From Pseudomonas folii (GTDB lineage Bacteria; Pseudomonadota; Gammaproteobacteria; Pseudomonadales; Pseudomonadaceae): a stretch of DNA of 64,000 bases. The notes under the pieces were generated by a model, which did not search any database, had not been told where the DNA came from, and saw only the letters and a program-made list of their open reading frames with translations. Below are positions 40,066 to 48,925 of the stretch, in pieces; within the stretch, counting starts at the first letter, position 1; every line of letters starts with the position of its first letter. A program made the position numbers and the translations under genes. Location: the NCBI RefSeq assembly GCF_014357575.1, contig NZ_JACONW010000002.1:31887-95886 (forward strand). The letters run 5' to 3'.

Positions 40066-40323
40066 ATGTATTCAAAAGCAGATATCCAGCGAGTGCTTGA
40101 AACGGCGTTTTTACCTTCGAAGTGCGAATGCGTTATTGGCGCAAACGATAGCTTCTCGGTGAAGCTCTTCAACCCCGAATCAGCCGATGTCGAGCTGTAT
40201 ATAGCAGCGATCCCTTTGTCTGAGCTTTCTACCAGCAGATCCATCGCCAGGTTGGTGCTCTCGCTGAAAGAGCAGAGAGACCTTATGGGTAAGATGGAGT
40301 TGTCCATGAAGCGACTGGGGTAG
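40066..40323 (+). CDS. DUF1652 domain protein
   Basis: The 85-residue protein (MYSKADIQRVLETAFLPSKCEC...) contains SFSVKLFNPESADVELYIAAIP and the SELSTSRSIARLVLSLKEQ segment. Both fit DUF1652, a small family of unknown function found mainly in Pseudomonas. AGAGGA precedes ATG 40066. It supports the genus assignment. Confidence 0.82.
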   Translation: MYSKADIQRVLETAFLPSKCECVIGANDSFSVKLFNPESADVELYIAAIPLSELSTSRSIARLVLSLKEQRDLMGKMELSMKRLG

Positions 40324-40354
40324 GGCAGATACGAAAAGTCTGCCGGTGAGCCAG

Positions 40355-40650
40355 TCAGTCCCTTGCAGCAATAGCTTGGGCCAGTTGAAGATCAGACATC
40401 TGGGGTTGGTTAGCAGTCGAGCGGTAGCGCTGAACAGCCTGCTCAAACTGCGCGCCACGGATATCGCCATCCGAGCCGATAAAAGCCAGAGCATCGTCAC
40501 GAGCCGGCGTAAAAAAATGGCGATTTTTTTGGATGAAATCTCACTTCCCAAAACTGTTGCGTACGAACTTATGTAGACGTATTCAGCGGCTTCTACCTGT
40601 GCGCCGATCAAGGTTGCCAGAGCCATCACCACAGCCTTCCATGAGTTCAT
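40355..40650 (-). pseudogene. DUF2388-family secreted protein, frameshifted
   Basis: ATG 40650 opens a signal peptide (MNSWKAVVMALATLIGAQVEA). After codons for KKIAI the frame reaches a T7 tract (minus strand, 40517-40511), beyond which the coding match moves to the -1 frame: TPARDDALAFIGSDGDIRGA and MSDLQLAQAIAARD-stop. Those segments are the DUF2388 signature of small Pseudomonas exported proteins. Joined, the product is about 98 residues, the normal length. One missing T is enough; the U-UUU-UUA context also allows -1 slippage. Confidence 0.75.
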
Positions 40651-40920
40651 TCTTCAATACGTCCATTTCCTGTTTGGGGGGGCGGCACAATAGCATGGGC
40701 GAGTACCCGTCAGATACGAAAAGCATGGCACTTGGCCGGGCTCGTTTTACTGACAGTTTCCACTCTTTTTGGGCGACCCTTCCCCCCTGTCACCCACTAC
40801 CTTTGGGGCACGCTGAGGCTACCGGCTCAGACAACCGACGGTAATAGGTTTGCCTTATCTACCGGTCGTTTACTGCGGATCGACTGAAGGCTCGCCAGAT
40901 ACTGATAAAAAGGAATGCAC
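40651..40920. other. Intergenic stretch upstream of the DUF2388 gene
   Basis: About 270 bases with no gene. It holds a G-run (TTTGGGGGGG, near 40673-40682) and the ribosome site AAGGA of the next gene. No clear promoter or structured RNA seen. Confidence 0.35.
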
Positions 40921-41403
40921 ATGGAAGACAATGAATTTGCTCTGTTGCTTGAAAAGGCGATGCAGAACCTGATGACCAAGCAGGAGGCGCTCCAGCAGAA
41001 GTTTGGTCTCGGTGAAATGGCTCGTTGGTGGATGGATCAGACGACTGCCACCGTTCAGTTTTTCGACGAGAATGACAGGCTTGCTGTTGAAGCCAATATT
41101 CTTAATATCGGTTCTTTTGCACCCAAAAGCGATACTTGGAAATGGGCGTGGTGCAACCCGAGTGTTGAGCCTGAGCTTCGCGATAAAGCGCTTCCATTGA
41201 AAAATCTGCGCGACATCACCGGCATTGAACTGTTTGGTAGCGAGGAGGCATTTGCCGTCGAAGGTGAATCGATGGCTTGGGAGCTGGCAGCCATCGCGGT
41301 CCATTATTTGAATGCCGAGGGATGCTACCGGGCTCCAACAGGGGAGGAGGGGCCGAATGTCTACCTCGCGCTTACCAATGTTAAGCATGTAAGGCACGAT
41401 TGA
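40921..41403 (+). CDS. DUF6882 domain protein
   Basis: The 160-residue acidic protein contains KFGLGEMARWWMDQTTATVQ, NIGSFAPKSDTWKWAWCNPS and IELFGSEEAFAVEGESMAWE, matching DUF6882 proteins, which are of unknown function and often linked to toxin-immunity-type loci. ATG 40921 has AAGGA upstream. No toxin gene is adjacent, so immunity is only a possibility. Confidence 0.7.
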   Translation: MEDNEFALLLEKAMQNLMTKQEALQQKFGLGEMARWWMDQTTATVQFFDENDRLAVEANILNIGSFAPKSDTWKWAWCNPSVEPELRDKALPLKNLRDITGIELFGSEEAFAVEGESMAWELAAIAVHYLNAEGCYRAPTGEEGPNVYLALTNVKHVRHD

Positions 41404-41939
41404 ACTTGATTGGCTTAAGTAGAGCAAGCACGTTACGGCAACGGTAAGCCTCATGCAGCAGGTTTTCTATATCTATATAGACGGCAGAAGAGCTGCAACA
41501 TGACTTGCCTTCAAACACTGCCTCTGAGCTAACAAGTACTGGTCGTTAATCGTGACCTTGCAGAACGTCTCGTGTGTAGCCTGCTGGTGTCACTTATTAA
41601 CGATTCACATTGGTCACCACCTACCGGCAATCCGCCCTGGTTTCAAGCTGGCCGATCTGAAAATACACAGGCTATGGCCTCCAGCTCCATCACCGGAGCC
41701 ATCGGAAATTTTCAATTTCCTGTTCCTCCATAAGTCGCCAAGGTCAGACCGTTAACATGCTGGCCTCGGCTCTACTGTAAAGTTAGCGATACACATTTAT
41801 CAGAAGAGGCTGATTTTGAGGATATCTCGTTCTGTCTAGAGGATAAAAAAGACTAAGTCGCGTGTCTGCCGTCGGGTCTGGCTAGCAAGTAAGATAGAGA
41901 TGGTGTTTCATGCGTTCGAATTTTCAGGATTGTCAGACA
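41404..41939. other. Non-coding 0.5-kb stretch
   Basis: Over 500 bases, more AT-rich than its surroundings, with only a short unconvincing frame. TATATCTATATAGA near 41469 is AT-rich and partly palindromic. I see no RNA gene. It may be degraded sequence. Confidence 0.35.
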
Positions 41940-42161
41940 ATGAAACTGGACGAGCAGTATTTCGAGGATTTCCGGTGCATCGCCTGCAACTGCAACCCTT
42001 TTGATCCAGGCGATGGCACTACCAGCGGCCTGTTCGGGATTGAGGATCTGGTGGGCGAGCAATGTGCAGGGTGCGGCCATTCAATGAGTCTTGATGACCT
42101 GGAGGCCATGACTCATGCGGCAGAACTTCACATGATCAGGTCGCTGTTCTCGCCAGGATGA
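41940..42161 (+). CDS. Small putative zinc-binding protein (73 aa)
   Basis: The protein starts MKLDEQYFEDFRCIACNCNP and has a CxxCxC cluster and a later CAGCGHSM motif, a zinc-ribbon-like arrangement. A middle DDLEAMTHAAELHMIRSLF helix follows. ATG 41940 follows AGGA at ten bases; an ATG at 41910 is in frame but lacks a ribosome site. Metal binding is inferred. Confidence 0.6.
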   Translation: MKLDEQYFEDFRCIACNCNPFDPGDGTTSGLFGIEDLVGEQCAGCGHSMSLDDLEAMTHAAELHMIRSLFSPG

Positions 42162-42182
42162 TGGATGCTTTGAAGGTCGCAT

Positions 42183-42200
42183 TTTAAGACTTGTCTTAAA
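42183..42200. promoter_or_regulatory. Perfect palindrome, candidate operator
   Basis: TTTAAGAC-TT-GTCTTAAA is a perfect 8-bp inverted repeat between the small zinc-binding gene and the PrpF-family gene. The shape fits a dimeric repressor site, for example of a GntR-type protein, though none is nearby. Confidence 0.45.
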
Positions 42201-42368
42201 TCCACAGCATCCCTCTCTCATTAAAGTACACGCGTTCCCCCGGCGGTCAGGGCAACTCAACTCAATCCGTAAAGCAGTCTGGGCCGTCGGGGGAGCCTCG
42301 ATTTTTAGGTGTGTAAGTCTGTAGGATGCGCTAAAACGCCCATTCATCCGACGGCGATGGAAAACTCC

Positions 42369-43613
42369 ATGCACGCATCCTCATTTGCTAACCAGACCAC
42401 GCTCAATAGTCGACTCCAAAGCGGCGTAATCGAATTGCCTGTGCATTACATGCGCGGCGGTACTTCGACGGGTGTGGTGATCTGGGAGCCATTGTTACCC
42501 CGCGACGAAGGGCTGCGCGCAGAATTACTGCGTCACCTTATGGGCGTTCCCCAGTCTGGAAATCAGCCCGGTAATCGCCAGATCACTGGCCTGGGGCGGG
42601 GGCCTGCCACTAGTAATAAGGTATTCCTGGCAAGGGTCGAGCAAACATCGGCAGGTCCTCGGATCGTCAGTACGCTGGCGCAGTTGGCCAGCGATCACAG
42701 CGCCATCGACTGGAGTGTGAATTGCGGCAACATGTCGTCTGCCTTGCCGCTCTGGGCCATTGATAGCGGGCTGATAGAAGCGCCTGCCTGCGGCGTCATC
42801 GAGATTGAAATCAAAAACACCAATACTGGCGTGGTGACGCTTGCGCGGATGTATCGCGATGAACAGGGGCGTTTTATCAATGCTGAAATCCCGGGTGTCC
42901 AGGGGGCTTTCCCCAGTGTGGACCTGTTTCTCCAGTCTCCGGTGGGCAACAAGACCGGTGCGTTTTTGCCGACAGGCAATGTTCTGGATACTGTCGCCGG
43001 GCATGACGTTTCCTGTGTCGACGTGGCGGTGCCGATGGTGATTGCCGACGCGGCGGGGTTTGGCAAGACCGGTCATGAGCCTGTCTCGGAGCTTGAAGCT
43101 GACCCGATATTCATGGCACAGCTAAGACAAGTCTGGATTGAGGCGGGGCTCAAAATGAAACTTCGCCGTCGCGACGGTGAGCTCATGAGCCTTGTAGATC
43201 TTGAGCGAAGCGAGACCATACCCAAGGTGTGCATCGTTGGCGCTCCGCGTCATGGCGGCAACATCGCCGTGCGTTACTTCACGCCTCAGACGGGCCATGC
43301 GTCGATGGCGGTATCCGGTGGTTGCTGTCTAGCTGCGGCTTGCCTTCTTCCCGGGACAGTTGCCTACAAAGTCGCGGTAGGTATTGCTCAGCCAGGCGCT
43401 GAGTTTTCAGACATCGAAGTGAGCATCGAGAACCCGGCTGGCAAACTGGATACGACGGTCAGTACAAGAACCGAAGGTAGTCACATCGACGTCAAGGCCG
43501 CTGCATATCGCCGAAGTACGCAGGTCCTGATGCGCGGACATGTACCGTTGTATAGCGCGTCTGCCGGGTTGATTGAAGCATTGGGCGAGGACGCTCAAAG
43601 CCAGAGGCAGTAA
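42369..43613 (+). CDS. PrpF-family isomerase
   Basis: The protein of about 414 residues has the PrpF signature: VHYMRGGTSTGVVIWEPLLP near the N-terminus, GGLGRGPATSNKVFL-like ITGLGRGPATSNKVFLAR, and NCGNMSSALPLWAIDSG. PrpF enzymes isomerise tricarboxylic acids (2-methyl-aconitate, aconitate) and related GalD tautomerises 4-oxalomesaconate. It is not beside prpB/C/acnD here, so the substrate is unclear. ATG 42369 or 42357 may start it. A terminator-like hairpin follows. Confidence 0.85.
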   Translation: MHASSFANQTTLNSRLQSGVIELPVHYMRGGTSTGVVIWEPLLPRDEGLRAELLRHLMGVPQSGNQPGNRQITGLGRGPATSNKVFLARVEQTSAGPRIVSTLAQLASDHSAIDWSVNCGNMSSALPLWAIDSGLIEAPACGVIEIEIKNTNTGVVTLARMYRDEQGRFINAEIPGVQGAFPSVDLFLQSPVGNKTGAFLPTGNVLDTVAGHDVSCVDVAVPMVIADAAGFGKTGHEPVSELEADPIFMAQLRQVWIEAGLKMKLRRRDGELMSLVDLERSETIPKVCIVGAPRHGGNIAVRYFTPQTGHASMAVSGGCCLAAACLLPGTVAYKVAVGIAQPGAEFSDIEVSIENPAGKLDTTVSTRTEGSHIDVKAAAYRRSTQVLMRGHVPLYSASAGLIEALGEDAQSQRQ

Positions 43614-43629
43614 ATCGCAGGCAAAAGAA

Positions 43630-43656
43630 AAGCCCGCGATGGGGATCAACGGGCTT
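43630..43656. terminator. Hairpin after the PrpF-family gene
   Basis: AAGCCCG and CGGGCTT form a 7-bp stem with a 13-base loop, flanked by A-rich sequence on the left. It could terminate leftward transcripts or, weakly, rightward ones. Confidence 0.55.
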
Positions 43657-43753
43657 AAAGTCATGAAGGAGCTGGGATAAGAATACGAGGCAGGGCGTGA
43701 AAAAAGCGTGAACGTTTCGTACAGATTTTTTCACATTCGTGCGCGTTCAGGCG

Positions 43754-43972
43754 TCACCGACCCTGGCCGTAGATACCATTCAAAATCACCAACTCAAGCA
43801 CCGCCACGATAATGCACAGACTCACGAACCCAGGGCTGAAGACACGCTTGCGGTTTGATGAGCCACCCCCAAGCCAGGATACATCCACGAAAAAGCTGAC
43901 TATTATCAGGCAAGCCAGTAACGCCCGATTCCGGGTCTTTTTCGTAAATTCTCTGGGTTCCCATTGAGTCAT
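43754..43972 (-). CDS. Small membrane protein (72 aa)
   Basis: The protein starts MTQWEPREFTKKTRNRALLA and has two hydrophobic segments (about 17-32 and 49-67) separated by a basic Gly/Ser loop. No family recognised; the ribosome site is poor. It lies in a gap between two rightward genes. Confidence 0.5.
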   Translation of the reverse strand: MTQWEPREFTKKTRNRALLACLIIVSFFVDVSWLGGGSSNRKRVFSPGFVSLCIIVAVLELVILNGIYGQGR

Positions 43973-44150
43973 CTATTCAATCCGTGCCGACCTTAATCCG
44001 GAGAAGATTCTACACCGTCGACAAAGCAGTATGAATTGGCTAATGCTCACAACGCTCATAGTTAAAATATTGTCATCGCGCGCAAGACCAATCGGTTAGC
44101 ATCACGACAACCACAGGGAGTGTGACTCTCATATTGAACAGGACTACAAG

Positions 44151-45230
44151 ATGTTCACCAAAGCCTTCGTTCCGCTGATGTTGATAGCGTCAATGAGTCA
44201 GGCCGCGCCGACCGTGAAGATTTTCAACTGGACGGATTATTTCGCACCGGACACGTTGAAAAACTTCCAGAAAGAAACCGGTATTGCCGCCACTTATGAC
44301 ACTTACGAGCGCAATGAGAAGCTGGACGAAATACTGAAGGCAGGACATTCCGGTTACGACATCGTGGTGCCGTCGAGTCATTTCCTGGGTCGGCAGATTC
44401 AGCGCGGCGATCTGCAGAAGCTGGATAAAAGCCAATTGCCCAACTGGAAAAACCTCAATCCGGTTCTGCTGCAAGCCCTGGCAGGCGTTGATCCAGGTAA
44501 CGCTTATGCCTTCCCCTATTTGTGGGGCACCACGGGAATTGGCTATAACGCCGCTCAGGTCGAAGCGGTGTTGGGCAAAGACATGCCGTTGAACTCCTGG
44601 GACTTGATCTTCAAACCCGAGAATATGAAGAAGCTGGCTCAATGCGGTGTTGCATTCGTCGACAGTGCGGCCAGTGTGTTGCCGATTGCGCTCAACTATC
44701 TGGGACAAGCACCCGACAGTGCAAACGCTGCGGATTACCCGAAAGCCAAAGCAGCGTTGCTCGCGATCCGGCCCTATGTGCGCTATTTCAACTCCACTGA
44801 TTACATTACGGATCTGGCCAGCGGCAAGATTTGCGTCGCAGTGGGGTATTCCGGAGACATCATGCTGGCGCAGCAACAGGCGCAAGAGGCAGGTAAAGGC
44901 GTTGGCATCCACTATGTGCTTCCCAAGGAAGGTTCACCGATGTGGTTTGACATGATGGCCATCCCTGCAGACGCACCGAACCAGAAAGCTGCCTATGCCT
45001 TCATGAATTACATACTCGACCCAAAGGTGATCAGCGGCATTTCCAATTATTTGCATTACGCGAATGGCAATGAAAAGTCCGAGGCTCTGGTCGAAGCCTC
45101 CGTGCACAATGACATCGCCATCTATCCCGACGCAGATACCCTCAGCACCTTGTTCGCTTTGCAGGCGATACCTCCAGATATCGAAGCGCTAAGGGTGAGC
45201 GTTTGGGCGGAAGTTAAAGCCGGTCAGTGA
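44151..45230 (+). CDS. PotF/SpuD-like polyamine ABC transporter binding protein
   Basis: The 359-residue protein has a signal peptide (MFTKAFVPLMLIASMSQAAP) and the family start VKIFNWTDYFAPDTLKNFQK. Further matches are YDIVVPSSHFLGRQI, YLWGTTGIGYN and MWFDMMAIPADAPN. PotF/SpuD proteins bind putrescine or spermidine in the periplasm. No permease or ATPase is adjacent in this orientation, so it is probably an orphan binding protein. The next gene converges on it. Confidence 0.88.
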   Translation: MFTKAFVPLMLIASMSQAAPTVKIFNWTDYFAPDTLKNFQKETGIAATYDTYERNEKLDEILKAGHSGYDIVVPSSHFLGRQIQRGDLQKLDKSQLPNWKNLNPVLLQALAGVDPGNAYAFPYLWGTTGIGYNAAQVEAVLGKDMPLNSWDLIFKPENMKKLAQCGVAFVDSAASVLPIALNYLGQAPDSANAADYPKAKAALLAIRPYVRYFNSTDYITDLASGKICVAVGYSGDIMLAQQQAQEAGKGVGIHYVLPKEGSPMWFDMMAIPADAPNQKAAYAFMNYILDPKVISGISNYLHYANGNEKSEALVEASVHNDIAIYPDADTLSTLFALQAIPPDIEALRVSVWAEVKAGQ

Positions 45231-45239
45231 TCGACACGA

Positions 45240-46136
45240 TCAGTGGCGACTCTGCCGCACCTGCTGGATCAACCAGTCTCGAAAAAGCAGCCCATGCTGT
45301 TTCTGGGATTTACGCTCGGGGCTGACCACCCAATACGATTCCCCCGAGCGTACCGGGTCGCCAAACGGCATGTGAAGTTCGCCGGATTGCAATTCCCGTT
45401 CTACGTAGTGAATGGGCACCACCGCAAGCCCCAGGCCACTGACGGCTGCGCTGATGAGCATTTCGCTCTGAGAAAACCTGACACCCTGAATCAATCCCGT
45501 GCCTACACATCCTGACGCTCGTAGCCATTGCAGCCAAAGGCTGGGGCGACTTGCGTTTTGCAGCGTTGGCAGCCTGGAAAAGTCCAGTTGATCATGCTGC
45601 TCACCCAGGGCCATCAACTTTGGCGACGCCACGACCACCAGTTCTTCAGCAAACAACTCCAGCGCCCTGGCTTCCTTCCACGCTCCGGTGCCGCGCATGA
45701 TCGCAATATCGAAACGGCACGTCTTGAAGTCCACATCGGCTTCTATCGGGTTGACCTCGACGGGGATTTCCGGTGCCTGGCGAACGAAGTTTTCCAGTCG
45801 TGGCGCGAGCCAGCGGGACACAAAGGTGGGATTCGCGCCGATCATCAACGAGGCATCGGCTTTGCGGCCACGTACCAGGTCGATGGAGACTTCTTCGAGT
45901 CGGTTAAGCATGGGCACCACGTCCTGAACGTACTTGCTGCCCGCGTCGGTGAGTATCAGCCGGGAGCCCGAGCGCTCGAAAAGCCGCATCCCTAGAAACT
46001 GCTCCAGGTTGGTGATCTGCCGACTGATCCCGCTTTGCGTCACGAACAGATCTTCAGCCGCACGGGTGAAGTTCAAGTGCCGTGCCGAGGCCTCGAACGC
46101 CTGAAGCGCAGAAAGCGAAGGTAGAAATCGGCGCAT
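45240..46136 (-). CDS. LysR-type regulator, GcvA subgroup
   Basis: About 298 residues, starting MRRFLPSLSALQAFEASARH at ATG 46136, which is the usual GcvA-type opening; an ATG nine codons upstream (46163) is possible. The N-terminal HTH spans to about residue 60 (FTRAAEDLFVTQSGISRQIT), followed by a LysR substrate-binding domain. It is divergent from the ABC transporter cluster starting at 46504 and probably controls it in response to the transported compound. Confidence 0.88.
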   Translation of the reverse strand: MRRFLPSLSALQAFEASARHLNFTRAAEDLFVTQSGISRQITNLEQFLGMRLFERSGSRLILTDAGSKYVQDVVPMLNRLEEVSIDLVRGRKADASLMIGANPTFVSRWLAPRLENFVRQAPEIPVEVNPIEADVDFKTCRFDIAIMRGTGAWKEARALELFAEELVVVASPKLMALGEQHDQLDFSRLPTLQNASRPSLWLQWLRASGCVGTGLIQGVRFSQSEMLISAAVSGLGLAVVPIHYVERELQSGELHMPFGDPVRSGESYWVVSPERKSQKQHGLLFRDWLIQQVRQSRH

Positions 46137-46503
46137 GGCATTGATCCTGAGTGAGCGTGCCATGATTTTTAGTCATGGCGGCCCCATTTTTCAAGGCTTC
46201 AGTTGTAAAAAGCTTTGTGTCATCAATATGTCGTACAACTCTGTGCCAGGTTTGGACGCCCAGTCACAGGCCATACCCGGAACCTTGCTCGCGTGGAAGT
46301 AATATCGCGCATGGATACAGAATGACTACGCAGCACTGAGCAGAAGTCATCTGCCAAGAATAAGTCGAACAGCGCCGAGAACCATTCCAATGCGCCGTCA
46401 AATCGACATTTGCTTCACCTGTCTTTTTTCGACTGCCAGTCAGATTTTCGCGAGATGATGAGTTCACAACATCACAAATGGCCCAGAAAAAGGAACGCTT
46501 TGC
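46137..46503. promoter_or_regulatory. Divergent promoter region between LysR gene and transporter cluster
   Basis: About 340-370 bases with no gene. It should hold promoters for both directions and LysR boxes (T-N11-A), none of which I can fix by eye. A ribosome site AAAGGA is seen before ATG 46504. Confidence 0.5.
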
Positions 46504-47337
46504 ATGATTACGCGCAGAAGATTTACCAAACTTTTCGGGGCGACCGTCATTAGCGCGTCGACGGGGCTCGTTTCACTGGGTGCCAAAGCAGACAGCTCAC
46601 TTGAGCGCGTGAAATCCTCAGGCGTCTTGCGTATCGGCTCCATTGCCGATGGCGCGCCTTACTACCAGAAGAGCCTGACCGGCGGCCCATGGCGCGGCTT
46701 CTACATCGACATCTGTCAAAAGCTTGCGGATGATCTGGGTGTGAAACTTTCGATTCTGGAAACCACCTGGGGCAACTCGGTGCTGGATCTGCAGGCCAGC
46801 AAGATTGATGTGTTCTTCGGGTTGAACCCCACGCCAGAGCGACAAAAAGTCATCGACTTTTCCGGTCCGGTATTCAAGAACTCGTTCACATTCATTGCCA
46901 AAAAGTCAGTCACGGCCAAGACCTGGGATGACTTCAATACCGCCGATATGCGCATCAGCGTCGATGCAGGTTCCTCCCACGACAGTGCAGTGACCCGACT
47001 CGCGCCGAACGCTACGGTGTCCCGCCTCAAAACCGCCAGTGATGCCACGGCAGCGCTGCAATCCGGGCGTGTGGATGCTCAGTGTCTGGTGATGGTTCTG
47101 GCGCTCGCGTTACGGGCCAAGAACCCTGCGATTGGCCAACTGATTGTGCCAACGCCCATTAACTCCACCACTTCCAATGCCGGCTTCCGCCGTGAGGAAG
47201 ACACCTCGTGGCGTGACTTCGTTGATGCCTGGATCACCGAGCATCGTGCCAACGGTTTCATCAAGGACGCAATCATGCGCAATATGGAACTGGTCAACGT
47301 CACCCAGAAAGACTTCCCGGAAGGCTTCGAAATCTGA
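46504..47337 (+). CDS. Amino-acid ABC transporter substrate-binding protein (SBP_bac_3)
   Basis: The 277-residue protein has a twin-arginine-like signal (MITRRRFTKLFGATVISAST). Then LERVKSSGVLRIGSIADGAP, FYIDICQKLADDLGVKL and IDVFFGLNPTPERQKVIDFS match family 3 binding proteins for polar amino acids. It begins a unit of binding protein, permease, ATPase, enolase-type enzyme and FAD oxidoreductase. Tat export of a binding protein is uncommon but known. Confidence 0.9.
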   Translation: MITRRRFTKLFGATVISASTGLVSLGAKADSSLERVKSSGVLRIGSIADGAPYYQKSLTGGPWRGFYIDICQKLADDLGVKLSILETTWGNSVLDLQASKIDVFFGLNPTPERQKVIDFSGPVFKNSFTFIAKKSVTAKTWDDFNTADMRISVDAGSSHDSAVTRLAPNATVSRLKTASDATAALQSGRVDAQCLVMVLALALRAKNPAIGQLIVPTPINSTTSNAGFRREEDTSWRDFVDAWITEHRANGFIKDAIMRNMELVNVTQKDFPEGFEI

Positions 47338-47407
47338 CCTCCTTCATTGCTGATGGGCAGCTTTCAAACCTGTGTAATTGATGTGTTAGGTGACGTGGGG
47401 TTTTGAC

Positions 47408-48070
47408 ATGTACGAGTGGGATTTTTCCGCACTCTGGGAATATCGCTGGCTGCTGCTTGAAGGCCTTGGCCTGACAGTGTCGTTTACCGCCGCCATCGTT
47501 GTGGGCGGACTGTTTATTGGACTGCTGGCGGCGATGGGGCTGCTGTCTCGTTTTGCGCTGGTGCGGGCTGTTGCACTGATGTTCACAGAGGTCTTTCGCT
47601 GCACGCCGGTGCTGGTGCAACTGATCTGGTTCTATTACGCGCTGCCGATCCTGGCGGGTGTCGAGATGACGCCGATCACCGCTTCGCTGCTGGCGTTGTC
47701 CTGTTATGGCGGTGCGTTCTACGCCGAAATCATTCGTGGCGGTATTGTTTCCATCGAGGCAGGGCAGCGTGAGGCGGGTGGTGCATTGGGCATGACGCCG
47801 ATGCTGACCATGCGGCGGATCATTCTGCCCCAGGCGATCAGGCGCATGGTGCCTGCGCTGATGAACCAGTCAATCATGCAATTCAAAAATACCTCGCTGG
47901 TGTCGGTGCTGGCCGTACCCGACCTGGTTTATCAGGGGCAGATGATTGCCCACGACAGTTTTCGCCCGCTTGAGACGTATTCGGCGGTGGCCGTGGCTTA
48001 CTTTGTGATCCTGTTTCCGCTCACCCTGATCGTGCGCTATCGCGAGAAGAAACATGGAGCCATTCAATGA
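47408..48070 (+). CDS. Amino-acid ABC transporter permease (HisM family)
   Basis: The 220-residue protein starts MYEWDFSALWEYRWLLLEGL, has five predicted membrane helices, and carries the EAA loop (EAGQREAGGALGMTPMLTMR). The ending ALMNQSIMQFKNTSLVSVLA is also family-typical. ATG 47408 is chosen over an ATG six codons upstream. Its stop overlaps the ATPase start. One permease gene implies a homodimeric channel or a partner elsewhere. Confidence 0.92.
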   Translation: MYEWDFSALWEYRWLLLEGLGLTVSFTAAIVVGGLFIGLLAAMGLLSRFALVRAVALMFTEVFRCTPVLVQLIWFYYALPILAGVEMTPITASLLALSCYGGAFYAEIIRGGIVSIEAGQREAGGALGMTPMLTMRRIILPQAIRRMVPALMNQSIMQFKNTSLVSVLAVPDLVYQGQMIAHDSFRPLETYSAVAVAYFVILFPLTLIVRYREKKHGAIQ

Positions 48071-48846
48071 TGTCCGCGAAGCCGAAGATCGAAATCACCG
48101 CGCTGCGCAAGAGTTTCGGTGCGCTGGAGGTGTTGAAGAACATCAACTTCAAGGTTGAGGAGGGCGGTGTCGTCTCGCTGATAGGCCCTTCCGGTTCGGG
48201 CAAGTCGACGCTCCTTCGCTCCATCAATCTGCTGGTTGAGCCTGACGCGGGTGAAATCCGCGTGGGGGATACCACCTTCCTGTTCGGTCAGGGACGCCGC
48301 CCGCCCGGGACGAAAGAGCTTGCGGCTTTTCGGGCTAGAACCGGGATGGTCTTCCAGAACTTCAACCTCTTTCCGCACATGAGCGTGCTGGAAAACGTGA
48401 TGGAAGCGCCGGTCCATGTGCGTCGGCTGAGCAAGAGCGTGGCCCGGGAACTGGCCATGGCGCAGCTGGAGAAAGTCGGCCTGGCTGAACGTGCTCAGCA
48501 AATGCCCAAAACGCTCTCTGGCGGCCAGATGCAGCGCGTGGCCATTGCCCGTGCGCTGGCGATGGAGCCCGAAGTGATGCTGTTTGATGAAGCCACTTCG
48601 GCGTTGGACCCCGAGTTGGTAGGCGAGGTACTGAGCACTATTAAACAGCTGGCGGCGGATGGCATGACCATGGTGATCGTCACTCACGAGATCGCCTTTG
48701 CCCGTGAAGTGGCTGACAGAGTGGTGTTCATGCGTGACGGCTACGTAGTGGAGGAAGGGCCTGCGCGCGAGACCATCGACAACCCGCGTGAAGACGCGAC
48801 GCGTAACTTCCTCAACCATTTCCATAAAGGTAGCGGCGCCCGTTGA
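48067..48846 (+). CDS. Amino-acid ABC transporter ATP-binding protein
   Basis: The 259-residue protein has Walker A GPSGSGKST (residues 39-47), signature TLSGGQMQRVAIARAL, Walker B EVMLFDEATSALD and the switch histidine in VIVTHE. It belongs to the GlnQ/HisP type. An insertion of about ten residues (LFGQGRRPPGTKEL) after the first domain is seen in related transporters. Start overlaps the permease stop (ATGA). Confidence 0.95.
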   Translation: MMSAKPKIEITALRKSFGALEVLKNINFKVEEGGVVSLIGPSGSGKSTLLRSINLLVEPDAGEIRVGDTTFLFGQGRRPPGTKELAAFRARTGMVFQNFNLFPHMSVLENVMEAPVHVRRLSKSVARELAMAQLEKVGLAERAQQMPKTLSGGQMQRVAIARALAMEPEVMLFDEATSALDPELVGEVLSTIKQLAADGMTMVIVTHEIAFAREVADRVVFMRDGYVVEEGPARETIDNPREDATRNFLNHFHKGSGAR

Positions 48847-48925
48847 ACCGGGCCTGACCGATTTCAACAGACATTAATCGTGCCCGGTCTCTGATTGTTC
48901 AGGCTGCGCGGCGGGCGGAGGAATC

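Noticed and set aside
40346..40576. Rightward frame opposite the DUF2388 gene.
   Set aside because: The minus strand carries a recognised signal peptide and DUF2388 signature; the plus frame has no ribosome site or family.
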